A DNA stretch of 64,000 nt from Rhodocollybia butyracea (taxonomy: Eukaryota > Basidiomycota > Agaricomycetes > Agaricales > Omphalotaceae): the NCBI GenBank assembly GCA_015501585.1, contig JADNRY010000319.1, positions 1 through 64,000 of the forward strand, read 5' to 3'. A program made the translations under genes and the position numbers. Numbering within the stretch: the stretch's first letter is position 1; each line of letters opens with the position of its first letter. Below, one piece after another: positions 11,975 through 23,144 of this stretch. The notes beneath the pieces are model-generated. The model was not told the DNA's origin. It did not search any database and saw only the letters and a program-made list of their open reading frames with translations.

Positions 11975-12682
11975 CTACTGAAGCAACCACGACATGAAGA
12001 AGAAGCCACCCATCCACAAATTTAGATAACGGATGCCAGTTCTTGGTTTTACCGCATCCGAAGTCGAAGTCGAAGTTGGCGCAGCAAGGACCGTGTATGG
12101 CACCTTCGTCCCTTCCCACGTTGTAGTGAATGTACCAATGGGCGTTCCGACTTGTACATCGACACAACTACCACTCGGGCCTCCATCGGAGGCATAACTG
12201 CAGCTTTGGATCTCAACGTGCGTAGAATCGGAAAGAGAGAAGGCTGCTCCTGCCGAAGATTCAACCAAAGTAACTATTTCGCAAGTAATATAAGAAAACT
12301 GTCATGATTTTGTTGATACAATTTTGTATTTGAACTTGTGAGGGCAACACGGGGCCACTACTGATGGTAGTGGCTGGCAAACTAATGTATTCACCAATGG
12401 AATATGTTGTCTCTGTGCCTGCAGAACCCGTGCTGACACCGACGACAGTGATATCCAATTCGGTGGTGCTACCGGAACGAATTAGTGCTCCGGAAGGCTC
12501 GATAGCATATAGCGTGACTGAAGCCTGAGGCGCAGATGTGGTTGCGGCCGGAATGGCGTTGACTAGTAAAATAAAATTTAGAAAACTTGACAGTGTGAAC
12601 TTGTGGGAGTGCCTCGGGAGCCTGCGGCCATACCAATAGCTGAATATGCTAATACGGCAGATAGAAGGAGTTTTGAATGCAT
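11975..12682 (-). CDS. small secreted anchored protein, copy 3
   Basis: Third paralogue. Exons are 12682-12634, 12562-12320 and 12273-11975, with phase-1 introns of 71 and 46 bases; 196 residues, frame intact. Signal peptide MHSKLLLSAVLAYSAI, core TELDITVVGVSTGSAGTETT, conserved C-SYASDGG-PSGS-C, hydrophobic end (WMGGFFFMSWLLQ). The donor of intron 1 is GTATGG instead of GTAAGG in the other copies. Its upstream region is interrupted by the TIR element at 12852-14422, which begins only about 70 bases beyond the TATA box and so has replaced any distal promoter; expression may differ from the other copies. Confidence 0.75.
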
Positions 12683-12774
12683 TAAGAACTTTGACGAAAT
12701 TCCTGAGAGAGCTTAGAAGTTGTTGTAAGATGAGTCGTATGTGGTTAGCTGTGCCATAGTTAGTAATCGACGCC

Positions 12775-12780
12775 TTTATA
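12775..12780 (-). promoter_or_regulatory. TATA box of secreted copy 3
   Basis: TATAAAGGCGT on the minus strand, 93 bases upstream of the ATG at 12682 and close to the inserted element at 12852. Confidence 0.6.
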
Positions 12781-12851
12781 CCAGGGTGAGACCGATGAAA
12801 ACGGAGCATGAACGGTTCGTACTTTGCTGCACTTCACAATCAAACAAACCT

Positions 12852-14422
12852 ATGGCCCATATAGTGTGTAATAAATCAGACTTTGAAGTAGTGCTGTTTT
12901 GCTTGCATACATGAACATCTGTCACATCCATCGGGATATATCCACACGGCTCATTCCGTGAAGTTGTGAATTCACTGTGAATCAAGCTGTGAATTAAACA
13001 TGAAAACACTCAGACCCTATTAAGTGTATAGCACATAGACCAAACTCTGTGGGCCATTGCACACAATTACATGACTTGAGTCACATCCTACTACAAGACT
13101 AGTACAAGTTAGTGGGTAGCGAGTTGAGTCCATTTAGTGACAGGGAGTGCTGGCGGGTCACTGGCTGTTACTCATCACTGACTTTGAAATTTAACTTTCA
13201 GCCCTAGGGCTCTTCACCGTATCCGTAGGCTACGGAGTACGGCCGTATGTTACGGGAAGTCTTCCGTACCGTAAGACCTTCAAATCAACCGTATTTTACC
13301 GTACCGTTACGCCGTATTACGCCGTATACGGTACTTTTGGTGTTCATAAGGACATCACTGAATGGTGTTAGATTTTGAGGTGCTACAGCTCAACAGAGGA
13401 CTTCAATGCTACTCCTGGAACAAGTCCACCCTTTTTGGAACTGTACTCAACATCTTTTATGGTGGTCACATAATGTCACGCACCATCACATGCACGTATA
13501 ACGACTTTTTCTCACAGTTCTGAAGTAGGAGAAGCACCTATAGTTAGAATAAGAGCCTTAAGCCTTTCATACATGCAAAATAAATACTATTCACCACATA
13601 TTTGGGGCGAAGGAGTTCATCGTAACACGTGACCCTAAGGTACCGTCCGTATACGGAATACGGCCGTATTTTGTCCGTACCGTACCGTAGGAGACAAAGT
13701 TGGTCCGTAAATACGGAGAAAATCTCCGTACCGTATACGGTACGTACGGTGACGAGCCCTATTCAGCCCACACACGTCCAGAGAGTCGGGATCAGGATTT
13801 TGCTGGCCCTTGGCCCTAACCTCGGGCCAAATTTGAGTGTAGAGAGAGAGGCTAGCCATTACTATAATGTCCAAAACACAATTGCATATTAAATAGGTTA
13901 AGTAGTTGAATCCTTGTACTAGGAGAATGGCCAAGTCACCTCATTCAACATTGTGAGCTTGTGAGTTGCAGGTTACTTATGAAACTAAAAATAATTACAG
14001 TATCTAACATTATGTCTCCTAGACTCTAGTTCAAATTTCTACACAAAATCCTGATCCCAATTTCCAACCCTCTGGGCCAGGGCGGGGCCAAGTCGGGGCG
14101 GCCCAGGTAAGTGACACCTGAGTCACTGACCCCAGTCCTCCCTGTCACTTCTGGACTCATTGAAGCGCCCAGTGACCTGTAGTAGGATGTGAATCAAGTC
14201 GAGCTTTGTAATTACGTGCAATGGCTAGCAGAGTTTGGCTTATGTGTGCTATATACTTAATACTGTTTGGATGTTTCCATTGTTTGATTGATAATGAATT
14301 CACAAGTTCACGGAATGAGCGGTGGATAATAGATATATCCCGATGGGTGCAACAAATGTTCGTGGATGCAAGCAAAACAGCACTACTTCAAAGTCTGATT
14401 TATTACACACTATATGGGCCAT
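12852..14422. mobile_element. TIR element with 8-bp target duplication, non-autonomous
   Basis: The ends are inverted copies: the first 57 bases, starting ATGGCCCATATAGTGTG, match perfectly at the other end, and weaker similarity continues for about 300 bases (roughly 12852-13160 against 14110-14422). The element is bracketed by ACAAACCT at 12844-12851 and 14423-14430, an 8-bp target-site duplication. The undamaged paralogue at 17-18 kb carries ACAAACCT once in the same upstream position, which shows the empty site. An 8-bp duplication fits hAT, but the end does not start with the usual CAG or TAG, so the superfamily is open. There is no transposase frame inside. It carries a second element at 13205-13761. 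Confidence 0.85.
13205..13761. mobile_element. hAT-like MITE inside a larger element
   Basis: 557 bases with ends TAGGGCTCTTCACCGTA and, inverted, TAGGGCTCGTCACCGTA. It is flanked by TTCAGCCC at 13197-13204 and 13762-13769, an 8-bp duplication as made by hAT transposases. The subterminal parts are packed with CCGTA and its complement TACGG, the kind of repeated site that hAT transposases bind. No coding capacity. The related element at 35801-37397 has TAGGGATCCGCACCGTA ends. Confidence 0.85.
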
Positions 14423-14736
14423 ACAAACCTGATAATCAAACGAACCCAAACTTGGCCCCATTTGAATGAGGAACGTGTACAAGAGATGAAACTGGAGATG
14501 AACTTAGAAGTTAGGCGATATGGAGAATGATAAAGACCTCTGGTCTTTACCCAAATTTCACAACTTGTCAAAAACTTTTCTGACTTTACATCTTAATGGC
14601 AAGCGGATGAGAAACAATACCCTATTCTGAGCCTACCCCGCCCCACACAAACGCTGGATTCGGTTAGGTTAGGCTAGGTTTATTGCTAGCTTGGGAAGGA
14701 GGGAGGGAAGATTTTATTACACGGCATGGTCCAGGA

Positions 14737-14870
14737 GTTGAACGTTGAACTTGCGTTGAATGTTGAACTTGCGTTGAATGTTGAACTTGCGTTGAATGTT
14801 GAACTTGCGTTGAACGTTGAACTTGCGTTGAACATTGAACTTGCGTTGAACGTTGAACTTGCGTTGAACG
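14737..14870. repeat. 18-bp minisatellite, about 7 copies
   Basis: Head-to-tail units of TTGAACGTTGAACTTGCG with C/T changes at one position between units (GAACG, GAATG, GAACA). The minus strand is open through it and would read a six-residue repeat (NVQRKF), but I see no gene around it. Confidence 0.9.
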
Positions 14871-15754
14871 CCGGTTCCAGAGATTAGTCCGGTGCGGGTA
14901 CAAGAACCATCTTCCCTGGGGCACATGGTGAGATAAGAGGACGAGCTCATAACAGGAACAATCCGTTGTTGTAGATCATCCGCCTCGACGACGGCCACTT
15001 TGTGAAATCTATATAATTGACAAATAATCGACTACTTGATATTGCACGGGTATGGGCATGGGCGCAGCACTGTATATTTTAAGTGCATTGAAAACCCATT
15101 TTGCCAGTGCAGAGAAGGAGCCCCGACAGAAAGCAATGTATGTCAGGTAGTAGCGGCGGAGATCTTGACCTTGGTGTAATTTAATAGGTACACGGTTGAG
15201 TATCATAGAGCTTGTTGAGGAACGTGGTACAAATTGTCAGCAGAGGTAAGTGTTAGCACTCAAGTAGTGCATGCTCAGGGTTTCAACTATGAGCTTGCAG
15301 AATCTACATAGTCGTTCCTCGTAAAGAACGGGTATGTGATGATTAAGTGCTGATATCGATGTGCCTGGATCCGAGAAACTACCTGATGTGCCTAGTAGTG
15401 CCTAGTACCTACGTACATCATCGTCGAGTCCCCATTATCTGGACGAGCTCTCTACGTAAGATTTGGTAGTGGCAGATCGGTGGAACGAAGCAGAGTACAA
15501 AACCACAGCTGAATATCCGCTTTGGCATTGACATACACAAATATTAGCTTCGTAACTTGATACAGCGTTTAAATACATGGTCCGGGGACAAAGGAAGGAA
15601 ATAATGTCCGTGTTGCTAGAAAGCAGAGCGATTACGTCGGGTGGGAAGAAAAAGCACACCTCTCAAGTCTCAGTCTATGCTGCGATGGCTTTTTTTATGG
15701 GGCTTGATACAGCGTTTAGATATGTTCTGGGGGAAAACAAGGAAGATGGTACAG

Positions 15755-15833
15755 TGGGATTCCATTGTTCTTAAAGAATAAACACTATTTATGATCATAT
15801 ACTTTAAGAAATTCTTTAAAAAATGGAATCCCA
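15755..15833. repeat. 79-bp hairpin
   Basis: Ends TGGGATTCCATT and its exact complement AATGGAATCCCA enclose an AT-rich loop. It interrupts the duplicated 3' flank GGAAGAT...GTACA that is continuous elsewhere in the array, so it looks inserted. No clear target duplication. Confidence 0.5.
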
Positions 15834-15872
15834 TTCCTGGAAGATGATGTACATGCTGCTAGAGAACCTATC

Positions 15873-16639
15873 CTACTGAAGGAACCACGACATGAAGAAG
15901 AAGCCATCCATCCACAAATTTAGATAACGAATGCCAGTTCTTGGTTTTACTGCATCCGAGGTCGAAGAAGTCGAAGTTGGCGCAGCAAGGACCGTGAATG
16001 GCACCTTCGTCCCTTCAAACATTGCACTGAAGGTACCAAAGGTAACGGTAGTCGTTTCGGGACCTATGAGTGGCACCGTTCCGACTATTACATCAACACA
16101 ACTACCACTCGGGCCTCCATCGGAGGCATAGCTGCAGCTTTGGGTCTCAACGTACATAGAATTAGACAAAGACAAGAATGCTCCTGCTGAGGATTCAACC
16201 ACAGTATCTATCTCACAAGTGAGAAACCTGTAAGATTCTGTTGATACAAGTACTTACAATTTTGTGTTACAACTTGTGAGGGCAACACATCCACGGTGTT
16301 ACCACTACTCCCTTCTATAACAATGGTAGTGGCTGGTAAACTAAGATATTCGCCAAAGGAATATGTCGCTCTGTGCCTGCAGAACCCGTGCTAACACCGA
16401 CGACAGTGATATCCAATTCGGTGGTGCCACCGGAAGCAATTTCTGCTCCAGAAGCCTCAACATAATATAGTGTGACTGAAGGCTGAGGCGCAGGTGTGGT
16501 TGTGGCTGGAATGGCATTGACTAGGAAAATAAATTCAATACGCTTGACAATGTGAACTTGGCGGAGTGCTTCAAGAGCATGAGGCCTTACCAACAGCTGA
16601 ATATGCTAATGCGGCAGATAGAAGGCGTTTTGAATGCAT
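15873..16639 (-). pseudogene. small secreted anchored protein, copy 4, frameshifted
   Basis: Fourth paralogue. Exons would be 16639-16591, 16520-16258 and 16207-15873, with the same phases as its siblings. Signal peptide MHSKRLLSAALAYSAV, core TELDITVVGVSTGSAGTE, then the frame shifts: near 16361-16372 the sequence reads ATATGTCGCTCTGTG where intact siblings have ATATGTTGTCTCTGTG. Exon 2 is 263 bases, one short of the frame-keeping length. Exon 3 is open, with the cysteine pair and the hydrophobic end. This is either a fresh pseudogene or an assembly error. The promoter box is intact. Confidence 0.75.
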
Positions 16640-16717
16640 TGAGAACTTTGGCGAAATTCCTGAGAGAGCTTGGAAGTCGTTGTAAGATGAGCCATATGTG
16701 CCATAGTAATCGGTGCC

Positions 16718-16723
16718 TTTATA
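16718..16723 (-). promoter_or_regulatory. TATA box of secreted copy 4
   Basis: TATAAAGGCAC on the minus strand, 79 bases upstream of the ATG at 16639. Confidence 0.6.
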
Positions 16724-17373
16724 CCAGTATTCGGGCTGGGCAGACCGATGAAGCCGGAGCATGAACGGTTAGTACTACATCCAAGACCTGATAATCAAGC
16801 AAACCTAGACGCGAAAGCGGGGATTGTAGCCATTACATTCAATAATCTAAACTTGGCCCCCAAGGTAGTTGTCCACAAGAGATGAAACTGGAGATGAGCT
16901 TTGAAGTGAAGCGATATGGGGAGTGGAGTGTTGAGTGGGGTGTCAAGAGTCCAGGAAGACTTCTGGTCTTTGTAAAGCCTGGAATTCCTCAACTTGTAAA
17001 AAAAAATCGCACCTTAACGGCGAGCAGATGCGGAGTAATACCCCGTTAAAAACTACCCATATGAGTGTTGTATCCAGTTAGGTTAGGTTAGGTTTATTAT
17101 CGGCTTAGGACCAAGTGCTGATACGCCGGGATCCGAGAAACTACCTGATGTGCCACCTACGTACATCATGACGAGCTATGTACGCTTTGGTAGCGGTAGA
17201 TCTGTGGGACGAAGGAGAGATCAAGAGTACAAAACCACACCTGAATATCCGATTTGGGCTTAATAGAATAGAACGATTATTAGCTTCATAACTTGATACA
17301 GCATTTAAATACATGTTCTGGGGACAAAAGAGAAATAATGACCATGTTGGTAGAGAGCCGAGCGATTATTTCG

Positions 17374-18167
17374 CTAAAGGAGCAACGACATGAAGACGAA
17401 ACCACCCATACACCAATTTAGATAACGGATGCCAGTTCGTGGTTTTACCGCATCCGAGGTGGAGGAAGTCGAAGTTGGCACAGAAAGAACTGTGATTGGG
17501 AACTTCGTAGCTTCAAACGTTGTACTGAGCGTCTCCGAGACAGTCATAGTCGCGCCGGGGCTTGTTTCAATTATTGTTTCGGTAACTACTTCAACACAAT
17601 TAGCGCTCGGACCTCCATCAGAAGCAAAGCTGCAGCTTTGGACCTCAACGCCAATGGAGTTGGAAAGAATTAAAACTCCTCCCGCTGAAGATTCAACCAG
17701 GGTATCTACAAGTAACATGAGAAACGTCAAGGTTGTTTTGATCCAAGAGCTTACAATTCAGCGTTTGAACCACTGAGGGAAACGGAAAATTTCCTGAGGT
17801 ATTACCACTACTAGTTCCTCCTACGGCAATGGTAGTGGCTGGTCGACTAAAATATTCACCAACGGAATATGTCGTCTCTGTGCCTGCAGATCCCGTGCTG
17901 ACACCGACGACAGTGGCATCAATTTCGGTGGTGCCACCAGAGATGACTATGTCTCCTGATGTAGAAGTCGAATCGCCAACGAACAGTGTGACTGAAGGCT
18001 GAGGCGCGGATGTAGTTGCAGCTGGAATGGCGTCGACTAGTAAAAGAAACTCTAGCGAAAGAAATTTGATAAACTTTACAATGCAAACTCGGCGGAGTGT
18101 TTCGGGAGCCTGAGGCCTTACCAACAGCTGCATATGCTAATGCAGATAGAAGGCGTTGTGAATACAT
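17374..18167 (-). CDS. small secreted anchored protein, copy 5
   Basis: Fifth and longest paralogue. Exons are 18167-18122, 18036-17755 and 17705-17374, with phase-1 introns of 85 and 49 bases; 219 residues, frame intact. Signal peptide MYSQRLLSALAYAAV, mature start about VDAIPAATTSAP, core TEIDATVVGVSTGSAGTETT, cysteine pair C-SFASDGG-PSAN-C, hydrophobic end (WCMGGFVFMSLLL). It differs from its siblings by extra Ser/Thr/Gly insertions in exon 2 (DSTSTSGDI and GGTSSGNTSGN), typical of surface proteins whose length drifts. Confidence 0.75.
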
Positions 18168-18239
18168 TAAAGTTATGAAGCACTTTGACGAAGTTTCTGA
18201 ATAGTCTGGAGTCGTAAAATGTCACTAGCTGTGCGCGCC

Positions 18240-18245
18240 TTTATA
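18240..18245 (-). promoter_or_regulatory. TATA box of secreted copy 5
   Basis: TATAAAGGCGC on the minus strand, 73 bases upstream of the ATG at 18167. Confidence 0.6.
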
Positions 18246-18249
18246 CTAG

Positions 18250-19999
18250 TATTCGGGCTGGGTGAGATCGATGACGAAGATGGAGCAGGAACAGCTACTA
18301 GTCTTCATCACGACCCAATAATCAACAAACCTGAACGATAAGAAAACGGGAATTGTCGTCATTACAATCAATAGGCTAAGCTTGGACCTCAACGGGGGAA
18401 CCTCGACTCCGACCCCACAAAGCCAAGCCAAAGGGTGGTGTACAGGAGATGAAACTGTAGATGAACTTTGGAGTTGATCAAGTTGGAGAGTGCGGTGCTA
18501 GAGTCAATGCAGAGCAGAGGAGACCTCTACTCTTTGACCTTACTTGGAATTCCACAGCTTGAAGCTTCATAACCGATTTCCGAGGAACAATATGGCCTAC
18601 TTGAAGATCTTTGCCCTGAATCGGGTCTTCATAGAAGGCAGACGAGGGCCGATTCGCCCTCCATTGGCCTACCCCAGCACGCGAACGTTGGATTCGTTGA
18701 CGGCAGACACACGTGAATACCCGCTTTGGGTATGATAGAAGTGATAGCTCTTCAGGTACAAGTTCTACAGGGTGAATCAGATGACGCCTGGGTCGGAGGG
18801 CCGAGTAGAAGAATAAAGCTTTGAGTTTGTGTTTTTTTGAGGATAGTTGGGATGATAGGCTTCAGGTGCGGTATTCCAGCGAAAATTTCGTTTCTTATGG
18901 GTCCCAACGTCTTGTCGTTCTACTACAAAGCTTTTCTAGACGAGCTGTACCCTGTTGACAGTTTCTGGCTTCCATTTTCTAATGAAACTCAACGGCAAGC
19001 CTGGTGATTGACATCCAAATTCCAGCGTCGCATGACTCGACCCCATCTTCTTCGTCGTTCTGCACCCGCCATAAATACGTCGGAAAAATCCAGTGAGAGT
19101 TTTTTGGAGGCAGTCTCCGGTACTTACTGCCGTATTACATGAAAGGCCAAAGGCGACAGGCATCTTGGACGTGATCATTGGCTACCAAGGACTGTTGAAC
19201 TCGGGATTTCAACAGCCTGTTAAAGCGGCGACTTGAAATTTATCCGGTAGGATTTCGTTTTTGGGATTATATACCGTACTGTAGTATTCATTTGTGATAC
19301 AAACAGCGCTTGTTGTCTCAATGTTGGACGCCGAGATGAAAACTTGCCTTGAGGAATTGCTGGAGTGGCGTTCAAGTTGTATCTATCCCGAGCTGTTGGA
19401 ATCAATAAGGTTATGCCAGGTACGAATGGGGTGGGCCGACGAGTTGTTCTTTTTATACTTGGTTCCATCGAGAAAATCGGAACAACGGCATGGCATTAAC
19501 ATGTGCGTGTGTTATAGGCTCGTGCAGCTTTTCAGATCTCAGGCTTGACATTATTTGTGGATATCCTGTGGGTCATGGTCTGACCATGAAATATGGGGGG
19601 GCCTGTGGCCTAGTTGCGGTGTTAGCTCGCCTCCGATGTACTCCGAGTCCGATAGGTTTTGAATAATCATTTAGTAACTTTACCCGTCTTTTGCATAAGC
19701 GATGCACCGTTTGAGCCAGGAAATTGGTTGGCCTCGGTTTATTTGTGTCCATGCTGCGCCAAAGATGATGATTGTGTACAGCTGAGAGTAGTGCGTTGAG
19801 CTAATCTGGAGATTTTTTCTGCAAACTTCATCGTTGTTTGGTGATACAAAGTATTGAATTGCCGGGTGGCGATGACTAACTGTTGACAAACTGATTATCA
19901 GTCCAGTGCCTTGAGAACGATCCTGGCGGAGAATTGCTTGTATGTAAAAAAGAATGTATTGTATCACTTCGCTTCCTCTTCCTTTGTCCTCCATATGTT
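18250..19999. other. intergenic, 1.75 kb, no gene seen
   Basis: After the upstream flank of the array (to about 18500) I see only short frames without motifs, apart from a tRNA-like stretch at about 19596-19670. Confidence 0.4.
19596..19670 (+). other. tRNA-like or SINE-head relic
   Basis: TGGCCTAGTTGCGG fits the pol III A box and, about 45 bases on, AGGTTTTGAAT is a degraded B box (GGTTCGAAT). A clean cloverleaf does not form, so this is a tRNA pseudogene or the head of a tRNA-derived SINE rather than a working tRNA. Confidence 0.3.
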
Positions 20000-22900
20000 A
20001 TGTTTCCTGGCTGTTTACTGCTCATCCAGTTCCTATCGCTACTGATAAATGTTGCAGCCGACCAAGTCAGTATCTTTCAATGTCGTCTACTTTTCTTAAC
20101 TAACCGAGTTCTGGATTCCAGGCTCCAGGCTATTCTGCCGTTCGTATGATTGTCTATCCGGTTTTTCAAACGATGTTGATTGGGAATGTCTAGTTGGATA
20201 ATGGCCAGGGAGAAACACCGTGCCAGATGATGAGCAGCATAGAGAATTGCTCTGGTGCTCTGAAATTGCGAGACGGTGCGCAATCAAATCTCTTTTGACT
20301 CTAAACAAAAGCTAACTCGGTACATTATCAGCGACTGGAGCCTCTCCTTCTCCCACTAAGTGTACATGGTAAGCCGAATGTACAGTTTCGATCGAAGCTT
20401 ACTCAATCCCGAGCCTTTAAACAGCACTAATGTTTACTTCAATGTATGGAGCGCTTGTTTGCTGTCTACTGGCACAGCGAATTCGCTAGCGTTGTCGAAC
20501 AATTGGACAAGTACTTGTGAACAACAGGGAATCACCTTGGTCACTGATCAGTACAGCTCCTCGAACAGCTTGGGTCTTCCTCCCTGGGCATTCACGAGTC
20601 TCCCAGTAAACCAGTCATTCAACATTGCCGCGGCTCTACAAGGTGCGGCGTATGCTGTCTCTCACCTGTTCTAAATTGGTTTAACGAGTAACCAGCTGCC
20701 AACACTTCGACGCCTACAAAATGGAACCAAGTTCAGATCGTTGCTCCCGTAATTGTTGGCGTGGTTGTATCCGCTGCATTCATCGTTGGGTTCCTTATAT
20801 GGCACTCGAAAAAATCTGGCTCTCCAAGTGTAGTGCATCGCATGCGGGTCGCTATGTCGCGTATTATCAGGGGCGGTTTTGGAGCGAGCAGAATCAAAAC
20901 AGGGAGTCGTGAACCACAATGGGTGATTGACCGGCCAGTGGAAGCAAATCACGAACTTGAGAGGTTATCCAACGCATCTTCACGACGATCTACAGGGCAT
21001 GTCAGATTGTCTTCCTCTTCGGATAACTTGGACTTTGTAAAACCCCAGAAGGGTACATGGTCGATGCCTGGAAAAAATCTTTGGAAAAACTCGCCGCTCG
21101 CTCGCAGAATAGGTCGGACTGCAATTCTCCCTTGGAAAAGTGCCCCTGCTTCCGTCAAGCCTGTCATGCCTTCACGGAGGTTTGAGATAGATGCTTCCAG
21201 CGAGAGAACCCGAACCGACTCGACGCTGGAGAATTATCGGAGAGGGGGTTTAGACTTTGGGGTTCACGGACGGAGACAACAGACTCTGTTTTCCTTACGA
21301 GCCCTATCTTCGAATATCACGAAGCTGGTCAGACCATCTTCGAAGAGGATGAAGAGGAGAACGACAGTGATTTGGATTTAGGGGGTATGAATATTGTCCG
21401 CGAAAACGAGCAGCTCATTTCTGAGCCTAGTGATTCACACAATCAGCTAGACGATGTGATGATCATCTCGGAGACTGGGGATAATTTCACCATAGATTCG
21501 CCATCCACAAGTTCTCCAAGCCATCGCATCCCTCCTTCTCCCGTTCGACCTCGGTCCGATAGCCCTGTTCAACGAGTACGTTTGTTTGATTTTCTACCTG
21601 TTCAGTGTTCCGACGCCCCTCTCTAGATCCCACCACCACCTCGAACTCCAGATCGTTCGAGCAAGGCTTCTCGTCGCGCACCTCCTGCACCATCTTACCC
21701 CGCTCCCACACCCCCTCCGGTGCCCTCGCGACCACATTCTTCACGTTCACTGCCTAGAAAGATGCTTAATAAGCCGTCAAATGAAAGTATGCCCTCCACT
21801 GCTACTCCTCCATCACGCTCCCCTCCTCAGAAACGGAATCTTCCGCTGCTTCCTGTACCAGATTCAACCGCATCCTCTGCGTATCCCTCGCGTCCTTTGA
21901 ATGACTCACCTGTTCCAACCCCCGTACCTTTACCTCCCCCACCAACATCGCCTCCGATAGTAGCAAACACACAGTATCCGGCTTCATCTCATCCCACGTC
22001 ACGCCCTCGGCCACCAATTCCCCAGCGGCCCCACAAACACAACCCATCCAACTCGACGGAATCATTCCCATTCATCTCATCTCCACCTTACCGCTCGTCA
22101 CCTCTTCCAGAAGAAGTTCGCATTGCGCGCTCTGGTTCGCCGCCGCCGCCGCCATCCAACCCATCGTCACCTGGATACAACATCACGACATTCGCTTCTC
22201 GAATGGGCGGTGGATTCAACCAGATACCGCCAATGCCTTCGTCCCCCCCATACAACACCACGACCTTACCTTCCTCTCGATTGGCCGGTGGCGTCAGTCA
22301 TAAGCCGCCATCGTCACCTCCATACAACACTACGACATTCTCCTCTCGACTGGCCAGTGGGGTCAGCCGCACGCCGCCAGTGCCGTCGTCACCTCCGTAC
22401 AACACCACGACCTTGCCTTCCTCTCGATTGGCCGTTGGCGGCAGCCGCACACCGCCAATGCCGTCGTCACCTCCATATAACACCACAAACTTACCATCCT
22501 CTCGACTGGGTAGTAGCGTTAGCCGCACGCCGCCAGTGCCGTCGTCACCTCCATACAACACCATGACCTTACCTTCCTCTCGATTAGGTGGTGGTGTCAC
22601 CCGCACACCGCCATTGTCACCTCCATACAACACCGCGACCTTATCTTCCTCTCGATTTGGCGGTGGCGTCAGCCACACGCCGCCAGCACCAGCGTTAACC
22701 TCTCCTATGCAGCATCACCGCCTCATGTCCCTGCCTACGCACGGCTACACGGGTGGCGATCCTGGGATTACCAGATTCGGGTCTCCAGACGGCGGAGCTC
22801 CTCCTTCCAGCACCTCTCAAAGTGGGGTCGCAAACCATCGTGGGTATCCTTTCGAAGCGACGCTCGCTCCGCCAGCGCATTTTCGTAGTTTTTCTGCGGA

Positions 22901-23144
22901 TAGTGCTGGGAGCGGGAGCATCAACAATAGCAACGTAGATGACTCGCCTGTGGATCCGTGGCTGCTCTTTCCAGGGCCGGTTCGTGGTACTGGGTACATT
23001 AGTCCTGGTAGCCCCAGACCCGATGGTAGTCCCAGGCCCGGTGGTTTTGCTGGGAGTTCTACTGACCTGCGATCTCAGGCGTCTTATGATTCATTCCAAT
23101 CTAAATCTACTTTGAGCCTTCCTCGGACACAAGATTCTCGGTGA
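20000..23144 (+). CDS. single-pass membrane protein with proline-rich repeat tail
   Basis: Likely plasma-membrane protein of unknown ligand. Proposed exons: 20000-20065, 20122-20143, 20332-20368, 20425-20642, 20696-21575 and 21627-23144. In order: signal peptide MFPGCLLLIQFLSLLINVAA; an ectodomain of about 100 residues with KCTCTNVYFNVWSACLLS, several N-glycosylation sites and a WAF motif, as in many agaricomycete surface proteins; a membrane segment IVAPVIVGVVVSAAFIVGFLIW; a basic juxtamembrane part; an acidic stretch (FEEDEEENDSD); and about 500 residues of proline-rich tail with seven 26-residue repeats. The frame moves by one base near the G run at 21244-21248; either a one-base loss or a 35-base mini-intron (about 21249-21283) would restore it. 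The total is about 900-914 residues. Confidence 0.7.
22161..22687 (+). repeat. 78-bp coding repeat, about 7 units
   Basis: Encodes units of the form SSPPYNTTTLPSSRL-(8)-TPPxP inside the cytoplasmic tail of the membrane protein. The unit starts are SSPGYNITT, SSPPYNTTT (several), SSPPYNTTN, SSPPYNTMT and SPPYNTATL. Codon-level similarity is high (TACAACACCACGACCTTACC recurs), so the array probably changes length between strains. Confidence 0.9.

Larger units (their letters stand above)
14431..15872. other. duplicated flanks of the secreted-protein array
   Basis: No gene. The stretch consists of copies of array flank: the block at 14480-14700 with GGTTAGGTTAGGCTAGG recurs at 16870-17100, and the 3' flank with ACTTGATACAGCGTTTAAATAC recurs at 17290 and in degraded form near 8955. 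It also contains a minisatellite (14737-14870) and a small hairpin (15755-15833). Confidence 0.6.

Noticed and set aside
12852..14422. Reading the two inverted ends as two separate genes or as an assembly fold
   Set aside because: The exact 8-bp duplication and the visible empty site in a paralogue show a genuine insertion.
14737..14870. Regular repeats suggesting a CRISPR array
   Set aside because: Units are contiguous 18-mers without spacers, in a eukaryotic genome; it is a minisatellite.
16463..16520. Biosynthetic gene cluster around the P450 and secreted genes
   Set aside because: No synthase, transferase or transporter is nearby; the P450 is an isolated 3' fragment at the window edge.
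14667..17095. GGTTAGGTTAGG as telomere repeat
   Set aside because: Only two or three imperfect units without the third G, at two duplicated flank positions; ordinary array flank.
20949..21167. Antisense ORF over the membrane-protein tail
   Set aside because: Shadow of the real frame; no motif.
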